A DNA stretch of 23,406 bases from Abiotrophia sp. HMSC24B09 (GTDB taxonomy: Bacteria; Bacillota; Bacilli; Lactobacillales; Aerococcaceae): assembly GCF_001815865.1 (NCBI RefSeq), contig NZ_KV822195.1:497951-521356 (forward strand). The letters run 5' to 3'. Numbering within the stretch: position 1 is the stretch's first letter; every line of letters begins with the position of its first letter. The notes under the pieces are model-generated. The model ran no database searches, was not told where the DNA came from, and saw only the letters and a program-made list of their open reading frames with translations. Positions 7,761-14,979 of the stretch are shown piece by piece. The position numbers were made by a program, and so were the translations under genes.

Positions 7761-7786
7761 GAAAAAGCCCCAATCACTTGGGGCTT
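7761..7786 (-). terminator. Terminator after tsf
   Basis: A perfect 9-bp stem (7778-7786 with 7765-7773) with a GTGA tetraloop, then TTTTTC on the minus strand. It separates tsf from pyrH. Confidence 0.85.
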
Positions 7787-7802
7787 AGTCAATTAGACGA
7801 GC

Positions 7803-8684
7803 TTATTTACCCATTTGGGCAGCCACTTCGTCTGCAAAGTTATCTTGACGTTTTTCCATACCTTCGCCGACTTCATAACGGACAAAAGTTTTCACTTTGC
7901 CGCCCTTAGAAGCTACGAATTCAGCAACTGTTTGGTCAGGATTCTTAACGAATGCTTGTTCAGTTAAGCTGATTTCAGCTAAGTATTTGTTCATACGACC
8001 TTTAATCATTTTCTCAACGATGTTAGCTGGTTTGCCTTCGTTGAGGGCGATTTCGGTTTGGATTTTTTCTTCGTGTTTGTAGTCTTCTTCAGATACATCT
8101 TCACGGCTTACGTAACGTGGGTTAATCGCTGCAACGTGCATGGCAACGTCTTTAGCAGCTACAGAATCGTCAGAACCTTCGATAACAGTTAAGACACCAA
8201 TACGGCCACCCATGTGGAGGTATTCACCAAAAGCATCGCCATCAGCTTTAGATAATACTTCGAAACGACGAAGAGAAAGTTTTTCACCGATAACGGTTGT
8301 ACCTTCTAAGATTAATTCTTCGATTGTCTTGTCGCCAACTTTAACAGCTAAAGCTTCTTCCATAGTAGCTGGTTTTGCTTCAGCAATAGCTTTAACAACA
8401 GTTGCTACTAAAGCTTGGAACTTGTCGTTCTTAGCCACGAAGTCAGTTTCAGAGTTCAATTCGATTAAGGCAGCAGTGTTGCCGTCTACATAAGTAGCAG
8501 TAACCCCTTCAGCTGCGATACGGTCAGCTTTTTTAGCAGCTTTAGCTAAACCTTTTTCACGCAAGAAGTCTACCGCTTTGTCGATGTCGCCTTCAACTTC
8601 AACTAAAGCTTTTTTAGCGTCCATCATACCGACACCAGTCATGTCGCGTAATTCTTTTACTAATTTTGCAGTAATGTTTGCCAT
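7803..8684 (-). CDS. tsf: Elongation factor Ts
   Basis: EF-Ts is the nucleotide exchange factor for EF-Tu. The open frame extends to 8729, but the ATG at 8684 begins the family's [14 protein letters not shown] and gives 293 residues, the usual Gram-positive length; GAGGAGG lies 11 bases upstream. The EF-Tu contact motifs [12 protein letters not shown] (about 16-27) and TDFVAKND (about 79-86) are present. It follows rpsB after a 119-base gap that holds a terminator-like hairpin, so tsf is probably expressed by partial read-through. Confidence 0.97.
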   Translation of the reverse strand: MANITAKLVKELRDMTGVGMMDAKKALVEVEGDIDKAVDFLREKGLAKAAKKADRIAAEGVTATYVDGNTAALIELNSETDFVAKNDKFQALVATVVKAIAEAKPATMEEALAVKVGDKTIEELILEGTTVIGEKLSLRRFEVLSKADGDAFGEYLHMGGRIGVLTVIEGSDDSVAAKDVAMHVAAINPRYVSREDVSEEDYKHEEKIQTEIALNEGKPANIVEKMIKGRMNKYLAEISLTEQAFVKNPDQTVAEFVASKGGKVKTFVRYEVGEGMEKRQDNFADEVAAQMGK

Positions 8685-8710
8685 TTTGTGTATTTCCTCC
8701 TCAGGTCTTA

Positions 8711-8777
8711 TAAAAAACTGTCTCAACACAGGTCCCTAGCTTTGAGCCTATGGTTATCCTCCTGAATTAAGACAGTT
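8711..8777 (-). terminator. Long hairpin between rpsB and tsf
   Basis: Minus strand arms 8761-8777 and 8716-8732 pair at 16 of 17 positions (some G-U), enclose a 28-base loop and run into six T (8711-8716). With no clear promoter before tsf, this is best read as a partial terminator or attenuator setting the S2 to EF-Ts ratio. Confidence 0.7.
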
Positions 8778-8803
8778 CATGCTTATACTAAGTTAAGTAA
8801 CGC

Positions 8804-9568
8804 TTAGGCTTCTTGGCCTTCGTTTGATTCAAACAAGTTGTCGAAGAAAGCTTTGTCAGTTGATTCTTCAGCGACAGCTTCTACAACCCCTTGGTTGCTT
8901 TCGATAACAGCGTCAGCCATAGCACCAGCGATTAAGCTGATAGCGCGGATAGCGTCATCGTTAGATGGGATTACTACGTCGATTTCGTCTGGGTCACAGT
9001 TAGTGTCGACCATAGCAACGATTGGAATGTTTAATTTTTGAGCTTCTTGAACCGCGATGCGCTCTTTACGTGGGTCCACGATGAAGATAACATCTGGAAT
9101 TCTTGGCATGTCTTTAATCCCGCCTAAGAATTTCTCTAAACGCTCTTGTTCCTTACGGATTTCGATAACTTCTTTCTTAGGAAGTACTTCGAAGGTCCCG
9201 TCTTCAGCCATTTTTTCGATAGCTTTCAAACGACGGATACGGCCTTGGATAGTATCCCAGTTAGTCAAGAGACCACCCAACCAACGGTGGTTGATGTAGT
9301 ATTGACCTGAACGTACTGCGTGTTCTTCAACAGCTTTTTGAGCTTGTTTCTTAGTACCTACGAAGAGTACTACACCGCCGTCAGCTGCTGCTTCACGCAT
9401 GTAGTTGTATGCTTCGTCAACTAATTTAACGGTTTTTTGTAAGTCGATGATGTAGATACCGTTACGTTCTGTAAAGATGTAACGCTTCATCTTAGGGTTC
9501 CAACGACGAGTCTGGTGACCAAAGTGTACACCAGCTTCTAATAATTGCTTCATAGAAATTACTGACAT
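8804..9568 (-). CDS. rpsB: Small subunit ribosomal protein uS2
   Basis: The frame extends to a GTG at 9613, but the ATG at 9568 starts the family sequence [19 protein letters not shown] and has TGGAGG seven bases upstream. This gives 254 residues, normal for uS2. Motifs: [19 protein letters not shown] (about 20-38), the [11 protein letters not shown] segment, [11 protein letters not shown] and [12 protein letters not shown]. An acidic C-terminal tail ends the protein. The mRNA has a leader of about 125 bases that can fold into three hairpins. Confidence 0.97.
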   Translation of the reverse strand: MSVISMKQLLEAGVHFGHQTRRWNPKMKRYIFTERNGIYIIDLQKTVKLVDEAYNYMREAAADGGVVLFVGTKKQAQKAVEEHAVRSGQYYINHRWLGGLLTNWDTIQGRIRRLKAIEKMAEDGTFEVLPKKEVIEIRKEQERLEKFLGGIKDMPRIPDVIFIVDPRKERIAVQEAQKLNIPIVAMVDTNCDPDEIDVVIPSNDDAIRAISLIAGAMADAVIESNQGVVEAVAEESTDKAFFDNLFESNEGQEA

Positions 9569-9692
9569 TTCTATACCTCCATTTGGTTTAATATTTTCCT
9601 CCGAACGTGTCACCTAGCAAGGAAACTTGGTCATCCAAGCACCGTCCTCACTATCAACGAACGTGCGAATTGGTGCATCAGGTGATGCAACC
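9569..9692 (-). promoter_or_regulatory. Structured rpsB 5' leader (candidate r-protein leader)
   Basis: The predicted transcript starts near 9692. Three hairpins can be drawn: 9672-9692 (TGCATC/GATGCA), 9639-9666 (GCACGTTC with GGACgGTGC, one bulge) and 9626-9639 (CTTGG/CCAAG, four-base loop). The octamer CACGTTCG occurs twice in the leader (minus strand of 9658-9665 and 9602-9609). A second GGAGG, besides the one used by rpsB, lies near 9597-9601. Autoregulation by S2 is an inference from analogy with S2 leaders in other bacteria; I do not recognise this as a named RNA family. Confidence 0.45.
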
Positions 9693-9698
9693 TTATAT

Positions 9699-9727
9699 AA
9701 TATACACCATCCCATCAGAAAAAGCAA
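9699..9727 (-). promoter_or_regulatory. Probable rpsB promoter
   Basis: Minus strand TTGCTT (9722-9727), 17-bp spacer, TATATT (9699-9704). The -35 lies inside the 3' arm of the preceding terminator. The -35 is a weak match; the -10 region is AT-rich and could be placed a few bases downstream. Confidence 0.6.
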
Positions 9728-9752
9728 GGCCTAAGTTAGGTCAAACCTTGCT
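9718..9752 (-). terminator. Terminator of the hydrolase/acyl-adenylase operon
   Basis: Stem AGCAAGG (9746-9752) with CCTTGCT (9723-9729), an inner CCTA/TAGG pairing, and TTTTTC after it on the minus strand. It lies 16 bases past the end of the acyl-adenylating enzyme gene. Confidence 0.8.
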
Positions 9753-9768
9753 CTATATCTCGAATTGT

Positions 9769-11295
9769 TCAACTAAATATCTGTTGGCTAAGCGCTAGCC
9801 GTTGGACCTTCATGGTTGCGGTTCGTGGAATCTCTCCCCACTCCAAGATAATTGCTTGGTTGAGGTGAGGCATATCCGCAGTCAGATCCCACCACGCTTG
9901 CCAATCCATGGTCATGCCATCGTTGACTGCAATAACTGGCTGGGCATAGCCCTTTGGGTCTCTAATAATGACTGCTTCAGCCAAGAAGTCCAATTTATCC
10001 AATAGCACATCCTCTATTGCCAGTGTGCTAGGCACGGCCTCCACTAGGTCCACTTGGCGATCTTGAAGAAAGAGATGGCCCCGTGCATCTAGATAACCGT
10101 AGTCCCCACTATCCCACCAGTCACCATAAACATTTTCAGCAAAGCGTCTTTCTTCTTGATAGTAAGTCAGCGCTCTGCCCTTTGAATAAAGTTGGATGTG
10201 TCCTGGCAGACCTTGCTTGACTGGATTACCCTCAGCATCACATATTCTTGCCTTGGTTAAGTCGCCCAAGCCTAGTCCCATGTCTCTAGCTTCAAGATTC
10301 GCTAAAGTTCTTAAGCGATGACCTCTCAATATCATAGGCCCACATTCACTTTGTCCGTAGACCTGTAGGAAGACAGGATGATTGGCCTTAGCCACCTTCA
10401 AGAAGGACGCCATGGTATCGCCATTAATGGCGTCAAAGGTCGAATGAAAGTACTTAGTCTCCTTGAATAGTTCCGGTTTGTCTTGCGCTAGACCACGCCA
10501 TTGGACAAAGTGATTAGGATGAGTTTCCACAGCATATGGTGGATGTGCTCTGAAAGCAACCTCCACTGAAGCTAGGTCAGGAGTCGATAACGGCATCATG
10601 GGAAAGCCCAAAGACATAAGGCTGGAAACTCCAATATTGAAGCGAGAATGAACCGGACTGACTAGGAAGCTACACAGCTTTCTCTCCTGAATTTGGTCTA
10701 GGACCCGCTTCTGCCAGAGGGTTCGCCAGCCCATGCTTAGGCAAGAGTGACAGATAAGCTTTGGAACTCCTGTTGTGCCCGAAGTATGCGTCATATAGGC
10801 AATGGCATTTAAATCCATCTTAGCTGGCTCGAGTACTTTCACAGTATCAGCCACTAGAATCGAGTCAAGACTTAGGTAGCTTGAGCTATCTGGAATGGCG
10901 AGCTGCGAAACAGTTTTCGCTGTTACCTTGTCGTAAATTAAAGCATGACCTGGTCCCAGTCTTTGACCAAAGACCTTTATAACGTCGGCACCTAAGTGAT
11001 AGGACACCATAACCGGTACCGCACCAAGTTTAGTCAAGGCAAGAGCTAAAAGGTAGGTATCAAAAGCAGGCGCCTTATAGACCATGACCTTAGTGCCAGC
11101 CTTAATACCTAATCTTGCTAACTGCTTAGCACGTCGATCAATGGATTTTAAAGCATCCTGATAGCTAGTTTCAAGGCCTAATTCCGGGAAAGCAGCTAAA
11201 GTCTGATCAAAATAAATAGGAACATGAGGCCATTTGCGACTAGCAGTCGCAAAGTTATCATAGAGATTGAGAGGCTCATAATCAAATCGCGCCAT
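9769..11295 (-). CDS. Acyl-adenylating enzyme (AMP-dependent acyl-CoA synthetase-like)
   Basis: A 508-residue class I adenylate-forming enzyme, which activates a carboxylic acid as acyl-AMP and normally passes it to CoA or a carrier protein. Seen in order: P-loop THTSGTTGVPK (169-179), A5 motif VYGQSECGP (312-320), A7 WDSGDYGYLD (394-403), hinge region DRQVDLVE (412-419) and the C-terminal catalytic lysine in PRTATMK (K496). The A10 motif has Met where Gly is usual, and the A8 hinge departs from the usual GRxKD. The start overlaps the hydrolase gene upstream by 14 bases (GAGGAA before the ATG), so the two are coupled. Substrate unknown: a fatty acid released by the partner hydrolase is a reasonable guess. 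It is not an obvious DltA or NRPS module, since no carrier protein is nearby. Confidence 0.8.
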   Translation of the reverse strand: MARFDYEPLNLYDNFATASRKWPHVPIYFDQTLAAFPELGLETSYQDALKSIDRRAKQLARLGIKAGTKVMVYKAPAFDTYLLALALTKLGAVPVMVSYHLGADVIKVFGQRLGPGHALIYDKVTAKTVSQLAIPDSSSYLSLDSILVADTVKVLEPAKMDLNAIAYMTHTSGTTGVPKLICHSCLSMGWRTLWQKRVLDQIQERKLCSFLVSPVHSRFNIGVSSLMSLGFPMMPLSTPDLASVEVAFRAHPPYAVETHPNHFVQWRGLAQDKPELFKETKYFHSTFDAINGDTMASFLKVAKANHPVFLQVYGQSECGPMILRGHRLRTLANLEARDMGLGLGDLTKARICDAEGNPVKQGLPGHIQLYSKGRALTYYQEERRFAENVYGDWWDSGDYGYLDARGHLFLQDRQVDLVEAVPSTLAIEDVLLDKLDFLAEAVIIRDPKGYAQPVIAVNDGMTMDWQAWWDLTADMPHLNQAIILEWGEIPRTATMKVQRLALSQQIFS

Positions 11296-12544
11296 GCTCT
11301 ATTTCCTCACTTTTGGCTTGTGGGTCTCCTTCTTCTTCTACTTGCTTATCTTCAGATTTACCTGGCAATAGGGCGTCAGGAACTAGATTCTTGATGAAGC
11401 TTGTGGCACTATCTATCTTGCCTTGGACGACTTCCAAGAAGTTGGCATTTGTTTCATCCCCCTGCTCCTTATAGATGGCTTGGAGCTGAGAGAATCCTTC
11501 TTTTAGCAAGTCACTATCCTCTGTATCACGGATTTCACGTTGTAGAGAGATAAGAAACATGAGGAAATTGTCGCCTATCTCATTCAAGGTTTCAATACCT
11601 GTAGCCTCAAAAATGCCAAATATGGCACCGAAGAATTCTTCTAACTCTTGGGCAGAATGCTGGTCAACCCATTGACCAAGGGTAGCTTGAAGACGTTGAC
11701 TCCCTGGGGTTACCGACTCTACTTCCTTGAAACTCACCTTATCAATTTGCCAGTTCTCTAGCAGGTGTTGCATCATGCTAATGCCTTTGCAGGCGACCAC
11801 CTTGGCTTGAACTGTATGGAAGAGAATCTGACTGACCACCGCATCCTCTGGCTGGAAGGCATGAATCTTGGACTCAATGGCCAAATAGCCCTCTGTCTCT
11901 AGAAAATCCCTTTGGTAACCCGGCCCGTCATAAGCATAAATGGCTGACACTTGATTCTGTAGCATTTTATCAAGTTGACTAGCGGCATAAATTGCTAAGT
12001 TGGCCCCTTTGGAGTGACCGGCTATAATATATTGACCATCAAATTCAGTCATGACTTTGGTCAGGTATTCTCTAGCAGCATCCTGAGCCGGCACCTGGGT
12101 TTGGTGGCTCATATTGAAGTCTTCTTTCCAACCTACAATCGTTTCATCTGTCCCACGGAAGACTACCAAATAGGTATTAACTTCCGGAATATAGAAGGTT
12201 GCCGCCGCAAACTGCTTCTCTAACTTGAGGTCTAAGTCGGATTGAAAGCCGAAAATCTGAATATTACGATAGCGTGATGCTTGGGCTGCAGCCTTGGCTA
12301 CCTCAAGCCGTCCCTTGGAAATTAAAAAAGGATTTTCCTCTTGAATTTCTTTTTTGTCTTGAGCAAACTGCTGGTAAAAATCCATCACAGAAATGGCTTT
12401 TGATTCGGATATAACATGACTGACATAATCATCTAACTTGAGATAGACCATTTCAACCATAACTGCAATATCTACCTCATTAAGAGGTTGGAGCTCAAAA
12501 TCAACATGGCCGATATTCTTAATATACTGTTTAAAATCTGACAT
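11282..12544 (-). CDS. DUF2974 (Mbeg1-like) alpha/beta hydrolase
   Basis: A 420-residue lipase-like protein. The core is recognisable by VVFRGTDETIVGWKEDFN (127-144), the nucleophile elbow GHSKG (176-180, Ser178), YDGPGY (205-210), PEDAVVSQ (232-239, candidate acid Asp234) and QHLLENW (259-265, candidate His260). These are the landmarks of DUF2974, a family related to class 3 lipases. After the hydrolase core (to about 290) comes a helical region and an acidic C-terminal tail (390-420). No signal peptide or membrane span is seen, so it is probably cytoplasmic. It is the first gene of a two-gene operon with the acyl-adenylating enzyme; together they suggest release of an acyl chain followed by its activation. 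Family placement is good; substrate is inference. Confidence 0.8.
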   Translation of the reverse strand: MSDFKQYIKNIGHVDFELQPLNEVDIAVMVEMVYLKLDDYVSHVISESKAISVMDFYQQFAQDKKEIQEENPFLISKGRLEVAKAAAQASRYRNIQIFGFQSDLDLKLEKQFAAATFYIPEVNTYLVVFRGTDETIVGWKEDFNMSHQTQVPAQDAAREYLTKVMTEFDGQYIIAGHSKGANLAIYAASQLDKMLQNQVSAIYAYDGPGYQRDFLETEGYLAIESKIHAFQPEDAVVSQILFHTVQAKVVACKGISMMQHLLENWQIDKVSFKEVESVTPGSQRLQATLGQWVDQHSAQELEEFFGAIFGIFEATGIETLNEIGDNFLMFLISLQREIRDTEDSDLLKEGFSQLQAIYKEQGDETNANFLEVVQGKIDSATSFIKNLVPDALLPGKSEDKQVEEEGDPQAKSEEIEHGAI

Positions 12545-12584
12545 TTAGTCATCCCTCTTTTCTGGACATAGTAATCCTACTTTC

Positions 12585-12612
12585 ATCCTAGCACTTTAAG
12601 CAATAAAAGCAA
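12585..12612 (-). promoter_or_regulatory. Possible promoter of the hydrolase operon
   Basis: Minus strand TTGCTT (12607-12612), 16-bp spacer ending in TGC, then TAGGAT (12585-12590). Weak hexamers; the TG extension helps. Predicted start is about 35 bases before the hydrolase ATG. Confidence 0.35.
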
Positions 12613-12644
12613 GTTTCCTGATTATTTTGTGTCTAACTATACAC

Positions 12645-12673
12645 AAAAAGAGGCAGGAATCACTTCCTACCTC
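12645..12673 (-). terminator. Terminator of the nfeD-floA operon
   Basis: A 10-bp stem (12664-12673 with 12650-12659, one G-U) with a GTGA tetraloop, then TTTTTG on the minus strand, ten bases past the stop of the last gene. Confidence 0.85.
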
Positions 12674-12682
12674 CATTCCATA

Positions 12683-13264
12683 TCATTTAGATTGATGCTT
12701 TGGTTTGAGAATCTCACTATAAATAACCGCATCCTTAAGGTTCTTGCGATTGAGCTTGGTGAGTTTAGAACCACGCCCTGTATGGTGGTGATTAGAAGCA
12801 CCTATACGTTCAAGTTGAATGGCATCTGCATCAGATTCGGCCAAGGACCAATCTTGGTCACTGTCACCCCACCGATCAGCCAAGGAAGCTTCCATTTGAG
12901 CTTGGGCCTGATCAAACTCAACCTCGTCCAACATAGACTGGTCAGCTTCGCCTTTTGCTTGTAAGAGATTATCCGCCTCAATTTCCTCAGCACCTAGAGC
13001 TTGGTCTAATTCTTGGTTAAGATAATCAATCTTATCTTCTAATGAGGCTCTCTCCTGATCAGTGAGATTAGGATCCTGAGCTGCAGCCATGAGCACATTC
13101 AATTGAGCTGACAGATTTCTTAGTGAATACTGAGGGTCTACTTGAGGCATTGGGTTCTGGCGGAATCTTGCTTGCTTGCCCGCCGCATTATCACGAATCA
13201 TGTCCCGAATTTTAGGAATGAGGAAAGACGCAAGGAAAATCAGCAAAAAGATATAGCCTCTCAT
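12683..13264 (-). CDS. Membrane-anchored protein of unknown function, third gene of the floA operon
   Basis: I do not recognise a named family. The 193-residue protein starts with a hydrophobic segment (about residues 2-17, GYIFLLIFLASFLIP) followed by basic residues. This predicts one N-terminal membrane span with the rest in the cytoplasm, as in small proteins encoded next to floA in other Firmicutes. The middle (about 45-130) is acidic and predicted helical, likely coiled coil, rich in Gln, Leu, Asp and Glu. The basic C-terminus ends in NLKDAVIYSEILKPK, which looks like a conserved short motif. Start: AAAGGGGAG before the ATG. It follows floA by 34 bases and the operon terminator follows it, so a role in FloA membrane domains is likely by context only. 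Confidence 0.7.
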   Translation of the reverse strand: MRGYIFLLIFLASFLIPKIRDMIRDNAAGKQARFRQNPMPQVDPQYSLRNLSAQLNVLMAAAQDPNLTDQERASLEDKIDYLNQELDQALGAEEIEADNLLQAKGEADQSMLDEVEFDQAQAQMEASLADRWGDSDQDWSLAESDADAIQLERIGASNHHHTGRGSKLTKLNRKNLKDAVIYSEILKPKHQSK

Positions 13265-13298
13265 TGGTTAACTCCCCTTTCATCATGACTTAAGTGTC

Positions 13299-14291
13299 CT
13301 ATTCAGAAATCACTGTGTCGCCGGCTGGTTTTTCATCCTTAGCAATGGATTCACGCATGGCAGTATCGGCTTGGATATTTTGTAATTGATAGTAATCATG
13401 AATGCCTAGGTTGCCTTTACGGAAAGCTTCGGCAATAGCTAATGGCACTTCAGATTCTGCTTCAACCACTTTAGCACGCATGCGTTGTACTTCGGCCAAC
13501 ATTTCTTGTTCTTGGGCAACCGCGAAGGCACGACGTTCTTCAGCCTTAGCTTGAGCAATCTTCTTGTCTGCTACAGCTTGGTCAGCTTGCAATTTAGCCC
13601 CGATGTTACGGCCCACATCAACGTCCGCAATATCAATGGATAGAATCTCAAAGGCAGTCCCTGAGTCTAAACCTTTACGTAAAACAGTTTGGGAAATAGA
13701 GTCTGGGTTCTCTAGGACAATGGAGTGCTTAGCGGCACTACCTACGGTCGTAACAATCCCTTCACCAACACGGGCAATGATGGTTTCTTCACCAGCACCC
13801 CCGACTAACCGTTCAATGTTGGCGCGAACGGTCACTTTGGCTTTGGCCTTAACTTCAATCCCGTCCATAGCGACACCCGCAATAATTGGGGTTTCAATTA
13901 CCTTAGGGTTAACCGATACTTGAACGGCTTCAAAAACGTTACGCCCTGCCAAATCAATAGCAGCTGCTTGTTCGAATTCCAAGTCAATATTGGCACGTTG
14001 AGCCGCAATTAAGGCATCAATGACCATGTTGACATTCCCACCTGCTAAATAGTGGGCTTCAAGTTCATTTGTATTAATGACTAAGCCTGCTTTGGTTGCC
14101 TTAATCATTGGGTTAATAATCATTTTTGGCACAACCCGCCGCAAACGCATCCCGATTAAATTCCCAATCCCCACTTTAACACCAGAGAAGTAGGCGGTAA
14201 TCCATAAACCTACTGGTACAAAGCGGAAGAAGAGGCTAATCAGTACTAATAAGACGATAATTAATAAACCTAATGGAATCCATCCATTCAT
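13299..14291 (-). CDS. floA: Flotillin-like protein FloA
   Basis: FloA is a membrane scaffold that forms functional membrane microdomains and influences membrane fluidity and protein complex assembly. The 330-residue protein has an N-terminal hydrophobic hairpin or span (about 4-30), then a PHB/SPFH-type domain ([17 protein letters not shown] about 47-63, through [14 protein letters not shown]) and an Ala/Glu/Gln-rich coiled coil (about 235-285) typical of flotillins. It matches the former UPF0365/YqfA family in length. Its ATG overlaps the nfeD stop (TAATG), and its ribosome binding site AAAGGAGG lies within the nfeD C-terminal codons, so the two are translationally coupled. Confidence 0.93.
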   Translation of the reverse strand: MNGWIPLGLLIIVLLVLISLFFRFVPVGLWITAYFSGVKVGIGNLIGMRLRRVVPKMIINPMIKATKAGLVINTNELEAHYLAGGNVNMVIDALIAAQRANIDLEFEQAAAIDLAGRNVFEAVQVSVNPKVIETPIIAGVAMDGIEVKAKAKVTVRANIERLVGGAGEETIIARVGEGIVTTVGSAAKHSIVLENPDSISQTVLRKGLDSGTAFEILSIDIADVDVGRNIGAKLQADQAVADKKIAQAKAEERRAFAVAQEQEMLAEVQRMRAKVVEAESEVPLAIAEAFRKGNLGIHDYYQLQNIQADTAMRESIAKDEKPAGDTVISE

Positions 14292-14905
14292 TATGCTTCT
14301 CCTCCTTTTCTAACAACAAGTGTCCCTTGGCTGACAGCTTGAACCGCAACCGTCGCCCCTTGACTAATAAAGTTGTGGGCACTTCGCGCCTCATAGACTT
14401 GGCCATCCACTTCAACCTTACCAATCGGCTTCAAATCCGAAATAGCATGACCTGAGTGGCCAATGAGTGGGTGATCGGCGCTAGCTGCCTGGTCTCCTTG
14501 TCTTCCTCGAGCATGAGAGTTAATCTGCGCATCTAGAATTAAGGCTTCATTGACCTTAATAGACAGGCCAAACTTCAATAGGACGAAGAAGACGGTCACA
14601 CTGACAAGTCCAATCCCGAAGAGTAAGAGCCAGGTCTCTTGCCAATTCTGTGTATGGTATTGGAGTACCAAGCCCATGACAACTGAGCCAATAAGGCCTG
14701 CAAAACCTGTTTGTGGTAAGTAGAACTCTAAGATGACCATGACTACCCCAACTGAGAAAATGATAAAGGGTAAGAGTCCATCAGACTGCCAAGCTTCAAA
14801 ATACCAAGCAAAGGAAGCTAATGCTAAAAGTGCTGTCGGCAACTTCTGCTTGAAGAAGAGCGTGGCCGTCGCAAAAGCAACCCCCAACAAGATAAGTAGA
14901 TACAC
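14291..14905 (-). CDS. NfeD-family membrane protein
   Basis: NfeD proteins are encoded beside flotillin or stomatin genes and are thought to work with them in the membrane. The 204-residue protein has several membrane spans in the first 115 residues (for example [20 protein letters not shown] and [19 protein letters not shown]), then a soluble C-terminal OB-fold region: [20 protein letters not shown] then [16 protein letters not shown], the usual NfeD signature. It is the short form without the N-terminal serine protease domain. The GTG start at 14903-14905 is eight bases after GAGGAGG. First gene of the nfeD-floA operon, corresponding to the B. subtilis yqeZ-yqfA arrangement. Confidence 0.88.
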   Translation of the reverse strand: MYLLILLGVAFATATLFFKQKLPTALLALASFAWYFEAWQSDGLLPFIIFSVGVVMVILEFYLPQTGFAGLIGSVVMGLVLQYHTQNWQETWLLLFGIGLVSVTVFFVLLKFGLSIKVNEALILDAQINSHARGRQGDQAASADHPLIGHSGHAISDLKPIGKVEVDGQVYEARSAHNFISQGATVAVQAVSQGTLVVRKGGEA

Positions 14906-14936
14906 GAGTTATTCCTCCTCTCAAGTTTCTAAGTCT

Positions 14937-14965
14937 ATTATAGCACTTTCACTAAAGCTTGAAAA
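14937..14965 (-). promoter_or_regulatory. Promoter of the nfeD-floA operon
   Basis: Minus strand TTTTCA (14960-14965), 17-bp spacer ending in TGC, TATAAT (14937-14942). Perfect extended -10. The -35 lies about 15 bases past the stop of the preceding gene, and no terminator is visible between them. Confidence 0.8.
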
Positions 14966-14979
14966 CTATTTACACAAGG

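Noticed and set aside
8685..8729. Upstream extension of tsf by 15 residues
   Set aside because: The extension lies across the GAGGAGG of the true start, and EF-Ts begins MANITAKL in the family.
9569..9613. GTG start extending rpsB by 15 residues
   Set aside because: uS2 begins at [13 protein letters not shown], and TGGAGG is correctly spaced for that ATG; the extension contains leader sequence.
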